64,000 bases of DNA from Bradyrhizobium diazoefficiens (GCF_016612535.1 NZ_JAENXS010000007.1:74261-138260); one strand, 5' to 3'. Numbered from the stretch's first letter, positions 6,612 to 14,482 are shown. Numbers and translations: made by a program. The notes: a model not told the origin generated them from the sequence alone.

Positions 6612-6759
6612 CGCTGGGGCATGCCGCCTCCGTCACGCACCCGTGGCCCCACTTTCGCAACACCTCGTCGGGCGTCTGCCAGTATGGGAGTCTCCTGACG
6701 GTACAAAATCCGAAACCGCAGACTATTTCTCCGGGGTGGGAGACCGGGTGTCCGACAAT

Positions 6760-6855
6760 AAAAAGCCCGCGGCGGATTGCCTCCGCGCGGGGTCGACCTG
6801 GCTTTTTCGATTTTCCGATGATGCCATTCTGCCAGTGTTTTACCCGACGTGTCAA
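6760..6855 (-). repeat. Promoter-terminator repeat, copy 7
   Basis: Minus strand: TTGACA (6850-6855), an 18-bp spacer, CAGAAT, a longer middle, the hairpin, then five T (6760-6764). It is the rightmost copy; none was found in the remaining 57 kb. It belongs with copy 5. The rest of the 6174-6915 gap holds the 230-bp block and the microsatellite but no gene that I can support. Confidence 0.85.
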
Positions 6856-6915
6856 ACGAACGATTGGACAGAGCGAGCGTTGACTGAACAGGAGAATCCG
6901 CCAGGGCGACAAGAC

Positions 6916-7101
6916 ATGACACCCAAGACCTCACGAAATATGCCAGGACCGGAGCCACGCACGGACAGCGCGCGTGACACGCAGCAAGCGATCATCGAGG
7001 ACGCGGACAAGACCGACAACAAGGATCGCGATCTCGTGCACGGCGATGGCGGGAGCATCGACATTCCCACAAAGCCCGACGATCTATCGCGAGACGACTA
7101 G
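6916..7101 (+). CDS. Small hydrophilic protein, conserved rhizobial type
   Basis: This 61 aa, very polar, acidic protein is probably disordered. It has the phrases QQAIIEDADKTDNKDRDLVHG and IPTKPDDLSRDD. I recall near-identical small proteins in Bradyrhizobium, so this is likely a real gene of unknown function. No domain, signal or helix is visible. A longer upstream reading of the frame would run through repeat copy 7 and is not credible. It is the first plus-strand gene after the repeat-rich region. Confidence 0.6.
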   Translation: MTPKTSRNMPGPEPRTDSARDTQQAIIEDADKTDNKDRDLVHGDGGSIDIPTKPDDLSRDD

Positions 7102-7175
7102 GCCCCCGTGAGTGGACCACGCGCGGGGTATGCAGCCCGTGTTGCCGCTCGTACCGTTTGAAGGACGACCCACAG

Positions 7176-7433
7176 CTATGCCGCCCGCGACAACTCCGCC
7201 GCGCGCTCGCCCTGTCTCTCCAGCATGGCGATCGAGGCCCGCAAATTGTCCCTGCGTGCCCGCAAATTCAGGGCCAGCATCGAATAGGTGGGACTGCCGG
7301 GGTCGGCGTTTCCGGCATTGCGCTCCTCCTCGGCAATGTCGGCCTCGAGCATCTGGACCCGCCATTCCAGGTCGGAGATCAGAGCGTGGAATTGCAAGGA
7401 CGCGGTCGGTTCGAAACGGGACATAGACTGCAT
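7176..7433 (-). CDS. Small coiled-coil hypothetical protein
   Basis: This 85 aa protein is almost entirely helical, with heptad-like Leu spacing through FHALISDLEWRVQMLEADIAEE and again in MLALNLRARRDNLRASIAML. It is probably a two-helix coiled coil joined by an NADPGSPTY loop. A GAGG site lies eight bases before the ATG. There is no signal peptide or known domain. It lies among other small minus-strand genes (7545-8323) and could share their transcript. Function unknown. Confidence 0.65.
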   Translation of the reverse strand: MQSMSRFEPTASLQFHALISDLEWRVQMLEADIAEEERNAGNADPGSPTYSMLALNLRARRDNLRASIAMLERQGERAAELSRAA

Positions 7434-7544
7434 GTGATCGCCTCAATCTGAAACGGCCCGATGGGCCGGGCCGGGATTAAGACGTCGTGCAGCAAGAGGG
7501 ATGCCAATTCATCGGGGAGGACGGGAGCGGCAGATTCGCCGCCC

Positions 7545-7793
7545 TCATTCCTCCCTGAGCTTCCGCTCGATATAGGCGTCGATCGTCTCGGCGAAGGAGC
7601 GCTGCACGCCAACCGAACTGACATGCAGCTCCAGTGCGTCCTGCTGGAGCACGCGCAGGCCGCGGCTGCGCACGCTGACCGGCGCCATCGCCGGATAGTC
7701 GTCGATGGCGCTCGTCGCCAGCGGGACTCCTCTCGGATCTCCCCTGGCAATCAGCAAGCGCAGAAAGCTCAGGCAATCGGCCAAGCCCGGCAT
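7545..7793 (-). CDS. Small hypothetical protein with a duplicated tail elsewhere
   Basis: This protein of about 82 aa begins MPGLADCLSFLRLLIARGDP; an alternative ATG at 7850 would add 19 low-complexity residues. The centre has VLQQDALELHVSSVGVQ and the end is SFAETIDAYIERKLREE. The last 24 residues recur as a fragment at 4248-4319, so the family existed in at least two places here. It begins 10 bp after the stop of a 34-codon gene with a strong ribosome site, so the two may be coupled. Function unknown. Confidence 0.6.
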   Translation of the reverse strand: MPGLADCLSFLRLLIARGDPRGVPLATSAIDDYPAMAPVSVRSRGLRVLQQDALELHVSSVGVQRSFAETIDAYIERKLREE

Positions 7794-7803
7794 GGGTTCG
7801 CAC

Positions 7804-7908
7804 TCAGCCTTGCTGCGACTTCGGCTGGGGCCTCCTGACCGGCTGGGCATGCGTCCCGAACAGCGCCAGCAGCAACGCGACTTCTTCCTTTGAGCCGACC
7901 TGGATCAT
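7804..7908 (-). CDS. 34-residue small protein
   Basis: This short ORF encodes MIQVGSKEEVALLLALFGTH followed by a basic, proline-rich tail. An AGGAG sits eight bases before the ATG, which is better than most annotated starts nearby. It ends 10 bp before the preferred start of the next gene and may drive its translation. It has one amphipathic helix and no membrane span. Confidence rests on the ribosome site and spacing only. Confidence 0.4.
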   Translation of the reverse strand: MIQVGSKEEVALLLALFGTHAQPVRRPQPKSQQG

Positions 7909-8062
7909 GATTGTCTCCTTTTCGCTCCCTTGGTCGGGCCCAACGGCGAAGGCGTTCAGGACGATCTGGTTTCAGGATTGTTTCAAACCTGTTTCGTCGT
8001 CAGTGCAGGCCGCACCTGGCGAGACCACCGCGCGCGGCGCGCCTGCCTCGCGATGCGGATGC

Positions 8063-8323
8063 TCAGCTGTTCGGCTGCCACCCGATGATCGCACCGACGA
8101 GGCATAGAGCCGCCCCGAAGGCCGTGCCGCCCATCTGCATCCAGTACCGGATCGGCATGGTGTCCCGGTCAAACACCTGCCGCGACCATCTCGACCAGTC
8201 CAGCCAGTCATCGCTGACGAACATGATCTTTCCCTCGACGAAGCCGAGCCACGCCTTGCGGGCGCAGTAGATGCACACCGCAAGCGCAGCGAGGCGATAG
8301 AGGAGATCAAGCGCGGGGTTCAT
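8063..8323 (-). CDS. Small two-helix membrane protein
   Basis: This 86 aa protein has a hydrophobic N-terminal segment (LLYRLAALAVCIYCARKAWL, about residues 7-26) and a second near the end (MGGTAFGAALCLVGAIIGW, about 64-82). Between them is a Trp- and Asp-rich loop (DDWLDWSRWSRQVFDRD). No domain is recognised. The distance to the neighbours suggests its own promoter. It resembles the many small inner-membrane proteins of Bradyrhizobium with no assigned role. Confidence 0.65.
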   Translation of the reverse strand: MNPALDLLYRLAALAVCIYCARKAWLGFVEGKIMFVSDDWLDWSRWSRQVFDRDTMPIRYWMQMGGTAFGAALCLVGAIIGWQPNS

Positions 8324-8574
8324 GCAAAAATCCGTTCACCGGGTCGGGATGCAATGACCGGGCCGCATCGGCTATCCATATCGGCTATCCCATCGGCAAG
8401 ATCACGGCAGGCAGGGCAATTTCCCTGCCTGATTTGGTGTGGCTGGACCGGATGCAGGTTCAATTGCGCGCAGGTTCGACGGCTCAAACTTTATTCGAAT
8501 GCAACGAAGCGGATTCGGCGGAATGAAATCTGTTCGCGCCATGCTGGCACACGCGTCTTGAGGAGACATGCGCG

Positions 8575-8760
8575 ATGTACTACGTCGCCGCCGCATTGCT
8601 GGGACTTTCAGGACTGTTCTACTCCGCGAGCCATCACGAGCTCGGCCAGTTCGGGTCGGACGTGTGCAGCTATGGCGGCACGTTCTGCGACAGCCCGACG
8701 ATCGTCTTCACCGGCGCGGCACTCGCCGCTGCCTGGGGCATGTTCGTCAGCATCAAGTAA
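8575..8760 (+). CDS. Small membrane protein, 61 aa
   Basis: This protein has two hydrophobic segments (YYVAAALLGLSGLFYSA and FTGAALAAAWGMFVS) flanking a loop with two Cys (VCSYGGTFCDSP). The loop probably faces the periplasm and could form a disulfide. A GAGGAG site lies upstream. The ATG followed by TACTAC was chosen because the frame is open only from there. It stands alone between opposing genes. Function unknown; the reading frame looks real. Confidence 0.6.
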   Translation: MYYVAAALLGLSGLFYSASHHELGQFGSDVCSYGGTFCDSPTIVFTGAALAAAWGMFVSIK

Positions 8761-8826
8761 GACGCCGGATGCCCGCCGTCCATTCCGGACGCCGGGCATG
8801 CATCCAATGGGTTGCAGGCTCAAAGC

Positions 8827-9072
8827 CTACTGGCGTGCCGCTCCGCTCGCTCCCGGAATCTGCCCGCCAAACTTCGACGGGCCGGTGCCGCTGACGCTGG
8901 TCGGCCCACCCGCCGTGCCGTTCGGGTCGGTGCGCGCCGCGGTGCGGCCCGGGCCGTGCATCATGTTGAGGGAATTGTGCCAGCCGTGATGATGATGCCT
9001 CGTGCCGTGAGCCGAGGCATAGCCTGCCGGCATCGCCAACAAAATCGCCAAAGTCCATGCTGCTGTTTTCAT
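8827..9072 (-). CDS. Exported His-rich small protein
   Basis: This 81 aa protein has a clear Sec signal peptide (MKTAAWTLAILLAMPAGYASA) followed by HGTRHHHHGWHNSLNMMHG and a Gly/Ser/Thr-rich end. The cluster of His and Met just after the signal could bind metal in the periplasm, but that is inference. An AGGAGG site stands before the start. It lies next to a 49 aa membrane protein gene in the same direction (108 bp gap). No known domain. Confidence 0.65.
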   Translation of the reverse strand: MKTAAWTLAILLAMPAGYASAHGTRHHHHGWHNSLNMMHGPGRTAARTDPNGTAGGPTSVSGTGPSKFGGQIPGASGAARQ

Positions 9073-9179
9073 AGGTTCCTCCTGTCGGGAAAACTGTCCG
9101 GCGGCTTGCTCGTTCCCACCGGCGATGACGACAAGCTGAAAAATTCGGCACCTGAACCTTCATTCGAACGCCGGACGAT

Positions 9180-9329
9180 TCACGTCTCGTTGTTCTTGTA
9201 TCGCTCGCGCACGATGCTGTCGGCAACATGCCGCTCGGTTCGGCCGCGGGCACGGTTGCGCAGCACGCCGTAGATCAGCGCCGTGAGCAGGATCAGCGCA
9301 CCGATGAAGAAGACTGCTTCCAGACCCAT
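9180..9329 (-). CDS. 49-residue single-span membrane protein
   Basis: This short gene starts with ATG six bases after a perfect AGGAGG. It encodes MGLEAVFFIGALILLTALIY, then a basic linker (RNRARGR) and a charged tail ending VRERYKNNET. The product is one membrane helix with a cytoplasmic basic tail. I recall closely similar 49-50 aa proteins in many rhizobia, with the same helix and the same R-x-R-Y-x-x-N-E-T end. Function unknown. Confidence 0.75.
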   Translation of the reverse strand: MGLEAVFFIGALILLTALIYGVLRNRARGRTERHVADSIVRERYKNNET

Positions 9330-9452
9330 CAATGCCTCCTGTCGTTGCAAGTCTGTTGTCTGAAAGTCTGTTGTTTGGTCCGTTGTTTGGAAGTCTCTTC
9401 TTCGAAGCGCGCGCGGGCCTTGTGCCGGGCTTCGCAGAGGGACCGCGTCCCG

Positions 9453-9632
9453 TCACAGTTGCGCCGCCAGCTCCTTGCGGACGGCGGCGGCCGAATTGCC
9501 GACCTTGTCGACAACCTGTTGCAGCTTTTCCCGAGAGATGCCGAGCGCGTGGGTCCAGTATTTGACCTCGTAAGCCTCGTGCATGTTGATCTTGCTGCGG
9601 TCGGGGTGCTCGCGCTTCATCAGATTGTCCAT
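9453..9632 (-). CDS. DUF3606 domain protein
   Basis: This 59 aa protein consists of the DUF3606 pattern: IN at the start of the domain, then EYKYWT-like (here EVKYWTHALGIS), EKLQQVVDKVGNSAAAVRKEL. The family is a small helical domain common in proteobacteria, of unknown function. I chose the ATG at 9632 because the domain starts right after it; the upstream extension of the frame has no family support. A short tandem repeat (CCTGGATCAGATCAT, twice) lies upstream at about 9716-9745. Confidence 0.8.
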   Translation of the reverse strand: MDNLMKREHPDRSKINMHEAYEVKYWTHALGISREKLQQVVDKVGNSAAAVRKELAAQL

Positions 9633-9862
9633 CGGACCATTCCTCGTTTGCTGAAGCGAGAAACGCCGTGCATCGGCCCGCCGTTCCCAAGCCCGGCCAT
9701 CCCAAATCGGACCATCCTGGATCAGATCATCCTGGATCAGATCATGGGTTGTTCGCCGCCCCGGCGAGCAGACCGTGACATTCCAATTGGCGGCGCCAAA
9801 GAAGACAGGGTTCGCAGGTGCGATATTTCGGCTATGCTGGACCCGGGGGTGCGGGGTCAATC

Positions 9863-10105
9863 ATGCCGTCCGACGTGCGGGACTATATCGATTTCTGGGT
9901 TGAAAACAGCATACACGCTGCGGAGCAGTTCGGCACGCAAGGCGCATCGCAGGATGTCGCCGAGCTGGTACGGCGACTGGTCGAGAGCGCAAAGGGCCAA
10001 GGCATCTCCGAAGACGACATGCGCCAGCAAGTCGGCGATCTCCACGAATTCCTGGCCGACAAATTGGCTGGCGCCAACCTGATCGAGCGTGGCCGTCTCA
10101 AATGA
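9863..10105 (+). CDS. DUF768-like small protein
   Basis: This 80 aa protein starts MPSDVRDYIDFWVENSIHAA, then a linker and VAELVRRLVESAKGQGIS with a helical end. The F-W-V/I-E-N-x-I-H opening and the A-K-x-x-G-I middle match my recollection of DUF768, a family mostly found in rhizobia. No activity is known. An in-frame ATG 15 codons upstream is less likely because that extension is Gly-rich and unconserved in type. It faces a decayed oxygenase gene at 10140-10604. Confidence 0.6.
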   Translation: MPSDVRDYIDFWVENSIHAAEQFGTQGASQDVAELVRRLVESAKGQGISEDDMRQQVGDLHEFLADKLAGANLIERGRLK

Positions 10106-10139
10106 GGAGGCCGGCTTCGTGACCTATGCCACCCGACAA

Positions 10140-10604
10140 GGTCCGGGTCGACAAGGCCCTCGTCGAGATGGCGCGGAACGAGGCGCGTCGCGCCGTTGTC
10201 CGGTCCGTAAGCGTCGAGAAAGACCATAGCAGCGGCGGCGTTGCTCCCTAGACCATCGCGGTGCAGGGGTCGATGGCCGCCGTCCTTGAGCGGCTCGCGG
10301 CCCTCGACCTGGGCGAGAAGGAACGGACCGGCCAGCATGTGCGCTGCCGCCGCCAGAAGCGGCGGCAGGCGACAAGTCCGCTGCACGATTGGGTCCAGAT
10401 CGACCAGCGCATGGCGCAAGCCAGCACCGCAGGGCGCCGACCATTGGTCACCGGTCCCCGCGCCCGCATCGAAGGCGGCCCGCAGCGCATCGCACCAGAC
10501 CGCAGGGACAGCACCGCGGAGCAGGAGATACCCGTCGCGCGTCAGCGCGGCGGCTGATCCGCCGCGAGCAGGTCGACCTTGGTGGGCGTCAGGCCATGGC
10601 TCAT
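10140..10604 (-). pseudogene. Truncated, frameshifted phytanoyl-CoA dioxygenase-like gene
   Basis: The minus strand opens MSHGLTPTKVDLLAADQ and hits a stop. A shift of frame at about 10550 restores LTRDGYLLLRGAVP, ALRAAF and, later, HRDGLGSNAAAAMVFLDAYG followed by GATRLVP. These are hallmarks of PhyH-type Fe(II)/2-oxoglutarate oxygenases: the H-x-D iron motif, then a strand and G-x-T/L-x-x-x-P. The second half, with the distal His and the Arg that binds 2-oxoglutarate, is missing or degraded. It is therefore broken in at least two ways. Confidence 0.65.
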
Positions 10605-10807
10605 GATGCTCCCTACAATCTCAACGTGCTTGTCGCAAGGGCCTCGCGCTCGACACGTCGCGCCTCACTGGCCGGCCGTGGAACTTTCCGGCTATGATCG
10701 GGCTTAGGCCTTGAATTCGCAATTCCGGAAGGTGTGCCCTGTCGAACCGATCGAAACACCGGCCCTCCAAGCACGACAGCTCCGTCGCGCCGACGAAATC
10801 CGGCTCG

Positions 10808-12055
10808 ATGCTGCTGCAGCGGCTCGGACCCGGCCTGATCACGGGCGCGGCCGACGACGATCCGTCGGGCATTGCCACCTATTCGCAGGCTGGCGCGCAA
10901 TTCGGCTATGGACTGCTCTGGACGGTGTTCCTGACCACACCATTCATGATCGCGATTCAGCTCGTGAGCGCGCAGATCGGCCGGGTCACCGGCAAGGGGC
11001 TGGCTGCCAACGTGATGGAGGTCGCGCCGCGCTGGATGGTGCTGGGGCTCGTGGGGCTGCTCGTGGCCGCCAACACCTTCAACATCGCCGCCGACATCGC
11101 GGCGATGGCCGAGGCGCTCTCGCTCGTCATCGGCGGGCTCGACCACGAGCATGCGCTGATCTTCGCGGCCGGCTCGACCATCCTCCAGGTCTTCCTGCCC
11201 TATCGCCGCTACGCGCCGGTGCTGAAATTCATGACGCTCTCGCTGTTCGCCTATGTCGCGACCGCCTTCACCGTGAAGATCCCGTGGAGCACGGCGCTGC
11301 TCGCCACCGTGTGGCCGAAGGCGACCGTCAACGCCGATTATTTCATGATGGTGGTTGCCGTGCTCGGCACCACCATCAGTCCCTATCTCTTCTTCTGGCA
11401 GGCCTCACAGGAGGTCGAGGAGATGAACCAGGGCAAGCGCGACAGACCGCTGCGCGAAGAGACGCGACAGGGCGGCGATCCCGAGATCGCGCGCATCAGG
11501 GCCGACACCACCGTCGGCATGCTGCTGTCGAACGGCATCGCCTTCTTCATCATCCTGACCACGGCCTCGGTGCTGAACGCCAACGGCGTCACCAACATCA
11601 ATTCGGCGACGGAAGCGGCCGAGGCGCTGCGGCCGCTCGCCGGCGACTTCACCTTCGCGCTGTTCGCACTCGGCATCATCGGCACGGGCCTGCTGGCGAT
11701 CCCGGTGCTGGCGGGCTCGGCGGCTTACGGCGTCGCGGAGATCTTCGGCTGGCGGGCCACGTTGGAGGCACGGCCGGAGAAGGCGGTCGGCTTCTACACC
11801 ATCATCGCCGCCGCAACCATCATCGGCTTTGGACTTGGCTTCACCGGCATCAGTGCGATCCACATGCTGGTGTGGAGCGCCGTGCTCAACGGCATCGTCG
11901 CCGTCCCCATCATGGTGATGATGATGATTGTCTCGAACCAGACAATCATGGGGCGCTTCAGGGCCCGGTCGCAGCTCGTCGCACTCGGATGGCTCGGCAC
12001 CGCGCTGATGGCGCTTGCCGTGCTCGCCCTGCTCGGCTCGTCCGCGATCGGCTAA
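10808..12055 (+). CDS. NRAMP-family metal transporter, variant motifs
   Basis: This 415 aa inner-membrane protein has about eleven helices. It opens LGPGLITGAADDDPSGIATY, so the first-helix NRAMP motif DPGN is DPSG here. The helix-6 position, where metal-selective members have a Met-Pro-His or Ala-Pro-His, reads TTISPYLFFWQASQEVEE instead. The fold is clearly NRAMP, but the missing Met and His suggest a substrate other than Mn or Fe, or a different coordination. The 415-residue start is taken because the frame closes 69 bp upstream without a better codon. It stands alone and converges on the next gene. Confidence 0.85.
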   Translation: MLLQRLGPGLITGAADDDPSGIATYSQAGAQFGYGLLWTVFLTTPFMIAIQLVSAQIGRVTGKGLAANVMEVAPRWMVLGLVGLLVAANTFNIAADIAAMAEALSLVIGGLDHEHALIFAAGSTILQVFLPYRRYAPVLKFMTLSLFAYVATAFTVKIPWSTALLATVWPKATVNADYFMMVVAVLGTTISPYLFFWQASQEVEEMNQGKRDRPLREETRQGGDPEIARIRADTTVGMLLSNGIAFFIILTTASVLNANGVTNINSATEAAEALRPLAGDFTFALFALGIIGTGLLAIPVLAGSAAYGVAEIFGWRATLEARPEKAVGFYTIIAAATIIGFGLGFTGISAIHMLVWSAVLNGIVAVPIMVMMMIVSNQTIMGRFRARSQLVALGWLGTALMALAVLALLGSSAIG

Positions 12056-12124
12056 AGCGACGACAGCGCCGCCGAACTGCGCATCATGGGCGGCCTTCTC
12101 AACTACCGCCGCAAAAGCTGACGC

Positions 12125-12409
12125 TTACGGCGTCACCGGATTGATGGTTGGGGAGATCTTTGGCCCCGGCCTCTCCGGCTCCACCGGAGATTTTGGTTCG
12201 GTCGGAAGTACCTTGGCGCCTGCTGCATGGGCAGCCTCGCCCGTCGTTGCATACATCGCGACATGAGCCGGCTGCGTTTTGGCGCGGTTCCACGGCCCGT
12301 GATCGACGATCAACATCGCAGCAATCGTCACGCCGGCGACAATCAACGCGATCACACCGGGATGGCGAAGTGCTGAGGACATGGAGTTTGCGAAGCGGCC
12401 AGTTGTCAT
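12125..12409 (-). CDS. Single-span membrane protein with Pro-rich periplasmic tail
   Basis: This 94 aa protein starts MTTGRFANSMSSALRHPG. It has one membrane helix (VIALIVAGVTIAAMLIV, about residues 19-35) and then a 55-residue tail rich in Pro, Ala and Lys that would lie in the periplasm. A longer upstream frame exists but reaches into non-conserved sequence. No domain is known. The layout of short N-terminus, helix and disordered Pro-rich tail is common among uncharacterised rhizobial proteins. Confidence 0.55.
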   Translation of the reverse strand: MTTGRFANSMSSALRHPGVIALIVAGVTIAAMLIVDHGPWNRAKTQPAHVAMYATTGEAAHAAGAKVLPTEPKSPVEPERPGPKISPTINPVTP

Positions 12410-12524
12410 CCAAAGACCCCACAATTTTTCCTCTCGCTGGTTAATGCAAATGCGGCCCGCGAGTTCCGCACCCGACTTAAGCAAGTTCCGAGCCAATGCA
12501 GGGAACTCGACCATTTCGCGGTCT

Positions 12525-13064
12525 TCACTTTACGTCGGGTCGAGCATCGCCGACGAACTTGTCACGGTTCGGCATTTTGATCGCCGCGAGCGATTTGGCA
12601 TCGAGCGTCGCATCCGCTCCGACCAGTCCATTCAAGTTCAGGATGTAGGCCGACACCGCGTATACGTCGTCATTGCTCAGCGACTGCGGCGCGTTCTGCG
12701 GCATGGCGCGACGGACATAGTCGAACAACGTTGGCGCATAGGGCCAATAGCTGCCGACAGTGCGTATCGGCTTCGCTGTGCTGATCGTTTCTTGACCGCC
12801 GACGAGACGATCGCCGACACCGCCCTCGCCCTTGTCGCCATGGCATGACGCACATTGCTGGGCGAACACCTCGCGTCCATGACTGACTGATCCGCTTCCC
12901 GCAGGCAGATTGCTGCCATCGCGCCCGACATCGATATTCCAGCCCGCGATCTCGGCAGCTGTCGCCGTCCGACCAATGGCGTAAGCGCCCTGTGCTTGCG
13001 CGCCGGTCGCGAAGGCGCACAGCACGATCGCGCAGGCAATGACGCAGATCTCACGCCAGCGCAT
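12525..13064 (-). CDS. soxD: SoxD-like c-type cytochrome of sulfite dehydrogenase
   Basis: This 179 aa protein has a Sec signal peptide ending AQAQG and one heme-binding motif, CASCH, inside GREVFAQQCASCHGDKGEGG (about residues 64-83). A likely Met ligand lies in RAMPQNAP. It resembles the monoheme electron-accepting subunit of SoxCD or SorAB sulfite dehydrogenases, which takes electrons from the Mo subunit in the periplasm. Its ATG lies 14 nt inside the end of soxC, so the pair is co-translated. No soxXYZAB genes are in the window, so the pair may act as a stand-alone sulfite dehydrogenase rather than in the full thiosulfate system. Confidence 0.8.
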   Translation of the reverse strand: MRWREICVIACAIVLCAFATGAQAQGAYAIGRTATAAEIAGWNIDVGRDGSNLPAGSGSVSHGREVFAQQCASCHGDKGEGGVGDRLVGGQETISTAKPIRTVGSYWPYAPTLFDYVRRAMPQNAPQSLSNDDVYAVSAYILNLNGLVGADATLDAKSLAAIKMPNRDKFVGDARPDVK

Positions 13065-14322
13065 TGGTCACCTCGCCGTCAGCCGCGATGCGCCAGGGCC
13101 AGATCGCGTTGTTGTGGTAGAAAAAATTCTCGCCGCGCACCGCGAGCAGCTCGGCGAGCGTCGGCTGCACATAGCCGGTCTCGTCGATCGCACGGCTCTG
13201 GATCACCGCCGGCTTGCCGTCCCATTGCCAGGGCAAACGGAAGCGCGTGAGGGCACGTGTCAGCACCGGCTCCTGCAGCCGTGCCTCCTGCCAGTTCTTG
13301 CCGTCATCGATGGAGACTTCGACACGCTTGATCTTGCCGTGGCCACTCCAGGCGATGCCGGTGATTTCGTGGAAGCCGGGTACGTCGAGGCGCTGGCCCC
13401 CTGAGGGACGCGTGATGATCGACTTTGCCTCCATGTAAAAGGAGAACTCGCGCGCCGTGCCGTCCGGCAGGAGGTCGGTGTATTTCGAGGTCTCCTCGCG
13501 CGAGTAAGCGGGCTCCGCCGTCACGTGCAGGCGCCGCAACCACTTCACATTCATATTGCCCTCGAAACCCGGCAGCAGCAGCCGCAACGGATAGCCCTGC
13601 TGCGGGCGAAGCCGCTCGCCGTTCTGGCTGTAGACGAGCATGGCGTCCTCGAGGCATTTCTCGATCGGAATGCTTCGGGTCAGCGCGGCAGCGTCGGCGC
13701 CTTCAGCGATCACCCATTTGGCCTCCGGCTTCAGTCCGGCCTCCTGGAGCACCAGCTTCAGGCTGACGCCCGTCCATTCGGCGCAGCTCAGAAGACCGAC
13801 GAGATCCGAGGCCGTCTTGCCATAGGGCTTGGTGTAACCGGGATTTCCCGAGCATTCGAGAAAATGGATGCGCGACTCCGACGGGAAGCGCCGCAGATCG
13901 TCCATGGTGAAGATCAACGGATGCTCGACGAGGCCGTGGAGCATCAGTCGGTGTTGCTCCGGGTCGATTGTCGGAACACCGCCATGATGTCGCTCGTAGA
14001 ACAAGCCGTTCGGCGTAATGATGCCGTCGAGCTCCTGCAACGGCGTCCGGCCGGAGGCGGAAATGTACTGCTTGAGATTCTTCGAGATGTTCTTGACGAC
14101 GCCCTTCTCGAACGGCGACGGCGTGCCGTAGGGTTGGCTTCCCATCGGATCACCCGGCGCCTTCATCCAATTGGGAATGTTCGGTGGAAGATTTTCCGTC
14201 TCCGCGGCGGCCGGTGCACCGGCGCCGACGACAACACTGCCTGCCACGGCGCCGCCCCCTTGCAAGAAGCGGCGGCGTGTGGTCCTCGCGGATTTGTCGC
14301 GGATGTCGATCGTACGGCTCAT
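13051..14322 (-). CDS. soxC: SoxC-like molybdopterin sulfite dehydrogenase
   Basis: This 423 aa protein has a Tat signal (T-R-R-R-F-L-Q at residues 15-21). The sulfite-oxidase fold shows as YERHHGGVPTID, then HFLECSGNPGYTKP with the molybdenum-ligand Cys at 157, then a C-terminal dimerisation domain with IAWSGHGKIKRVEVSIDDGK. The enzyme oxidises sulfite or sulfur-bound intermediates in the periplasm and passes electrons to the adjoining cytochrome. The length is normal for SoxC. It is the first gene of a two-gene operon with soxD. SorA or another sulfite oxidase-type enzyme is the main alternative. Confidence 0.85.
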   Translation of the reverse strand: MSRTIDIRDKSARTTRRRFLQGGGAVAGSVVVGAGAPAAAETENLPPNIPNWMKAPGDPMGSQPYGTPSPFEKGVVKNISKNLKQYISASGRTPLQELDGIITPNGLFYERHHGGVPTIDPEQHRLMLHGLVEHPLIFTMDDLRRFPSESRIHFLECSGNPGYTKPYGKTASDLVGLLSCAEWTGVSLKLVLQEAGLKPEAKWVIAEGADAAALTRSIPIEKCLEDAMLVYSQNGERLRPQQGYPLRLLLPGFEGNMNVKWLRRLHVTAEPAYSREETSKYTDLLPDGTAREFSFYMEAKSIITRPSGGQRLDVPGFHEITGIAWSGHGKIKRVEVSIDDGKNWQEARLQEPVLTRALTRFRLPWQWDGKPAVIQSRAIDETGYVQPTLAELLAVRGENFFYHNNAIWPWRIAADGEVTNALA

Positions 14323-14482
14323 GGCGGCCCCTCGGCTAAAGCTCGGCCCCTATGAAACCTTCCGCGGAGCGCATTTGCAATTCGCTTGCATTTCAAAAGC
14401 AGGCAATTTCGATCAGAGCCGATCTAAATCCACCGGGGCCGACAGCAGTTCCATGCTTTGCAGCGCACAAACGGCTCGCCTG

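Noticed and set aside
1407..6855. CRISPR array made of the seven repeats
   Set aside because: Copies are 85-95 bp with irregular distances from 48 bp to nearly 2 kb, and whole genes lie between them. No cas genes exist nearby.
1407..6855. Integron cassette array with attC sites
   Set aside because: The repeats lack the attC core sites (GTTRRRY/RYYYAAC) at both ends, no integrase gene is seen, and several intervals hold more than one gene. The cassette-like layout remains a curiosity.
6518..6958. Minus-strand ORF with a poly-Ile run
   Set aside because: It is produced by the ATG microsatellite and runs through repeat copy 7, with no family features.
7455..7469. Hairpin CGGCCC/GGGCCG near 7460 as a terminator
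   Set aside because: The stem is only 6 bp and no T run follows.
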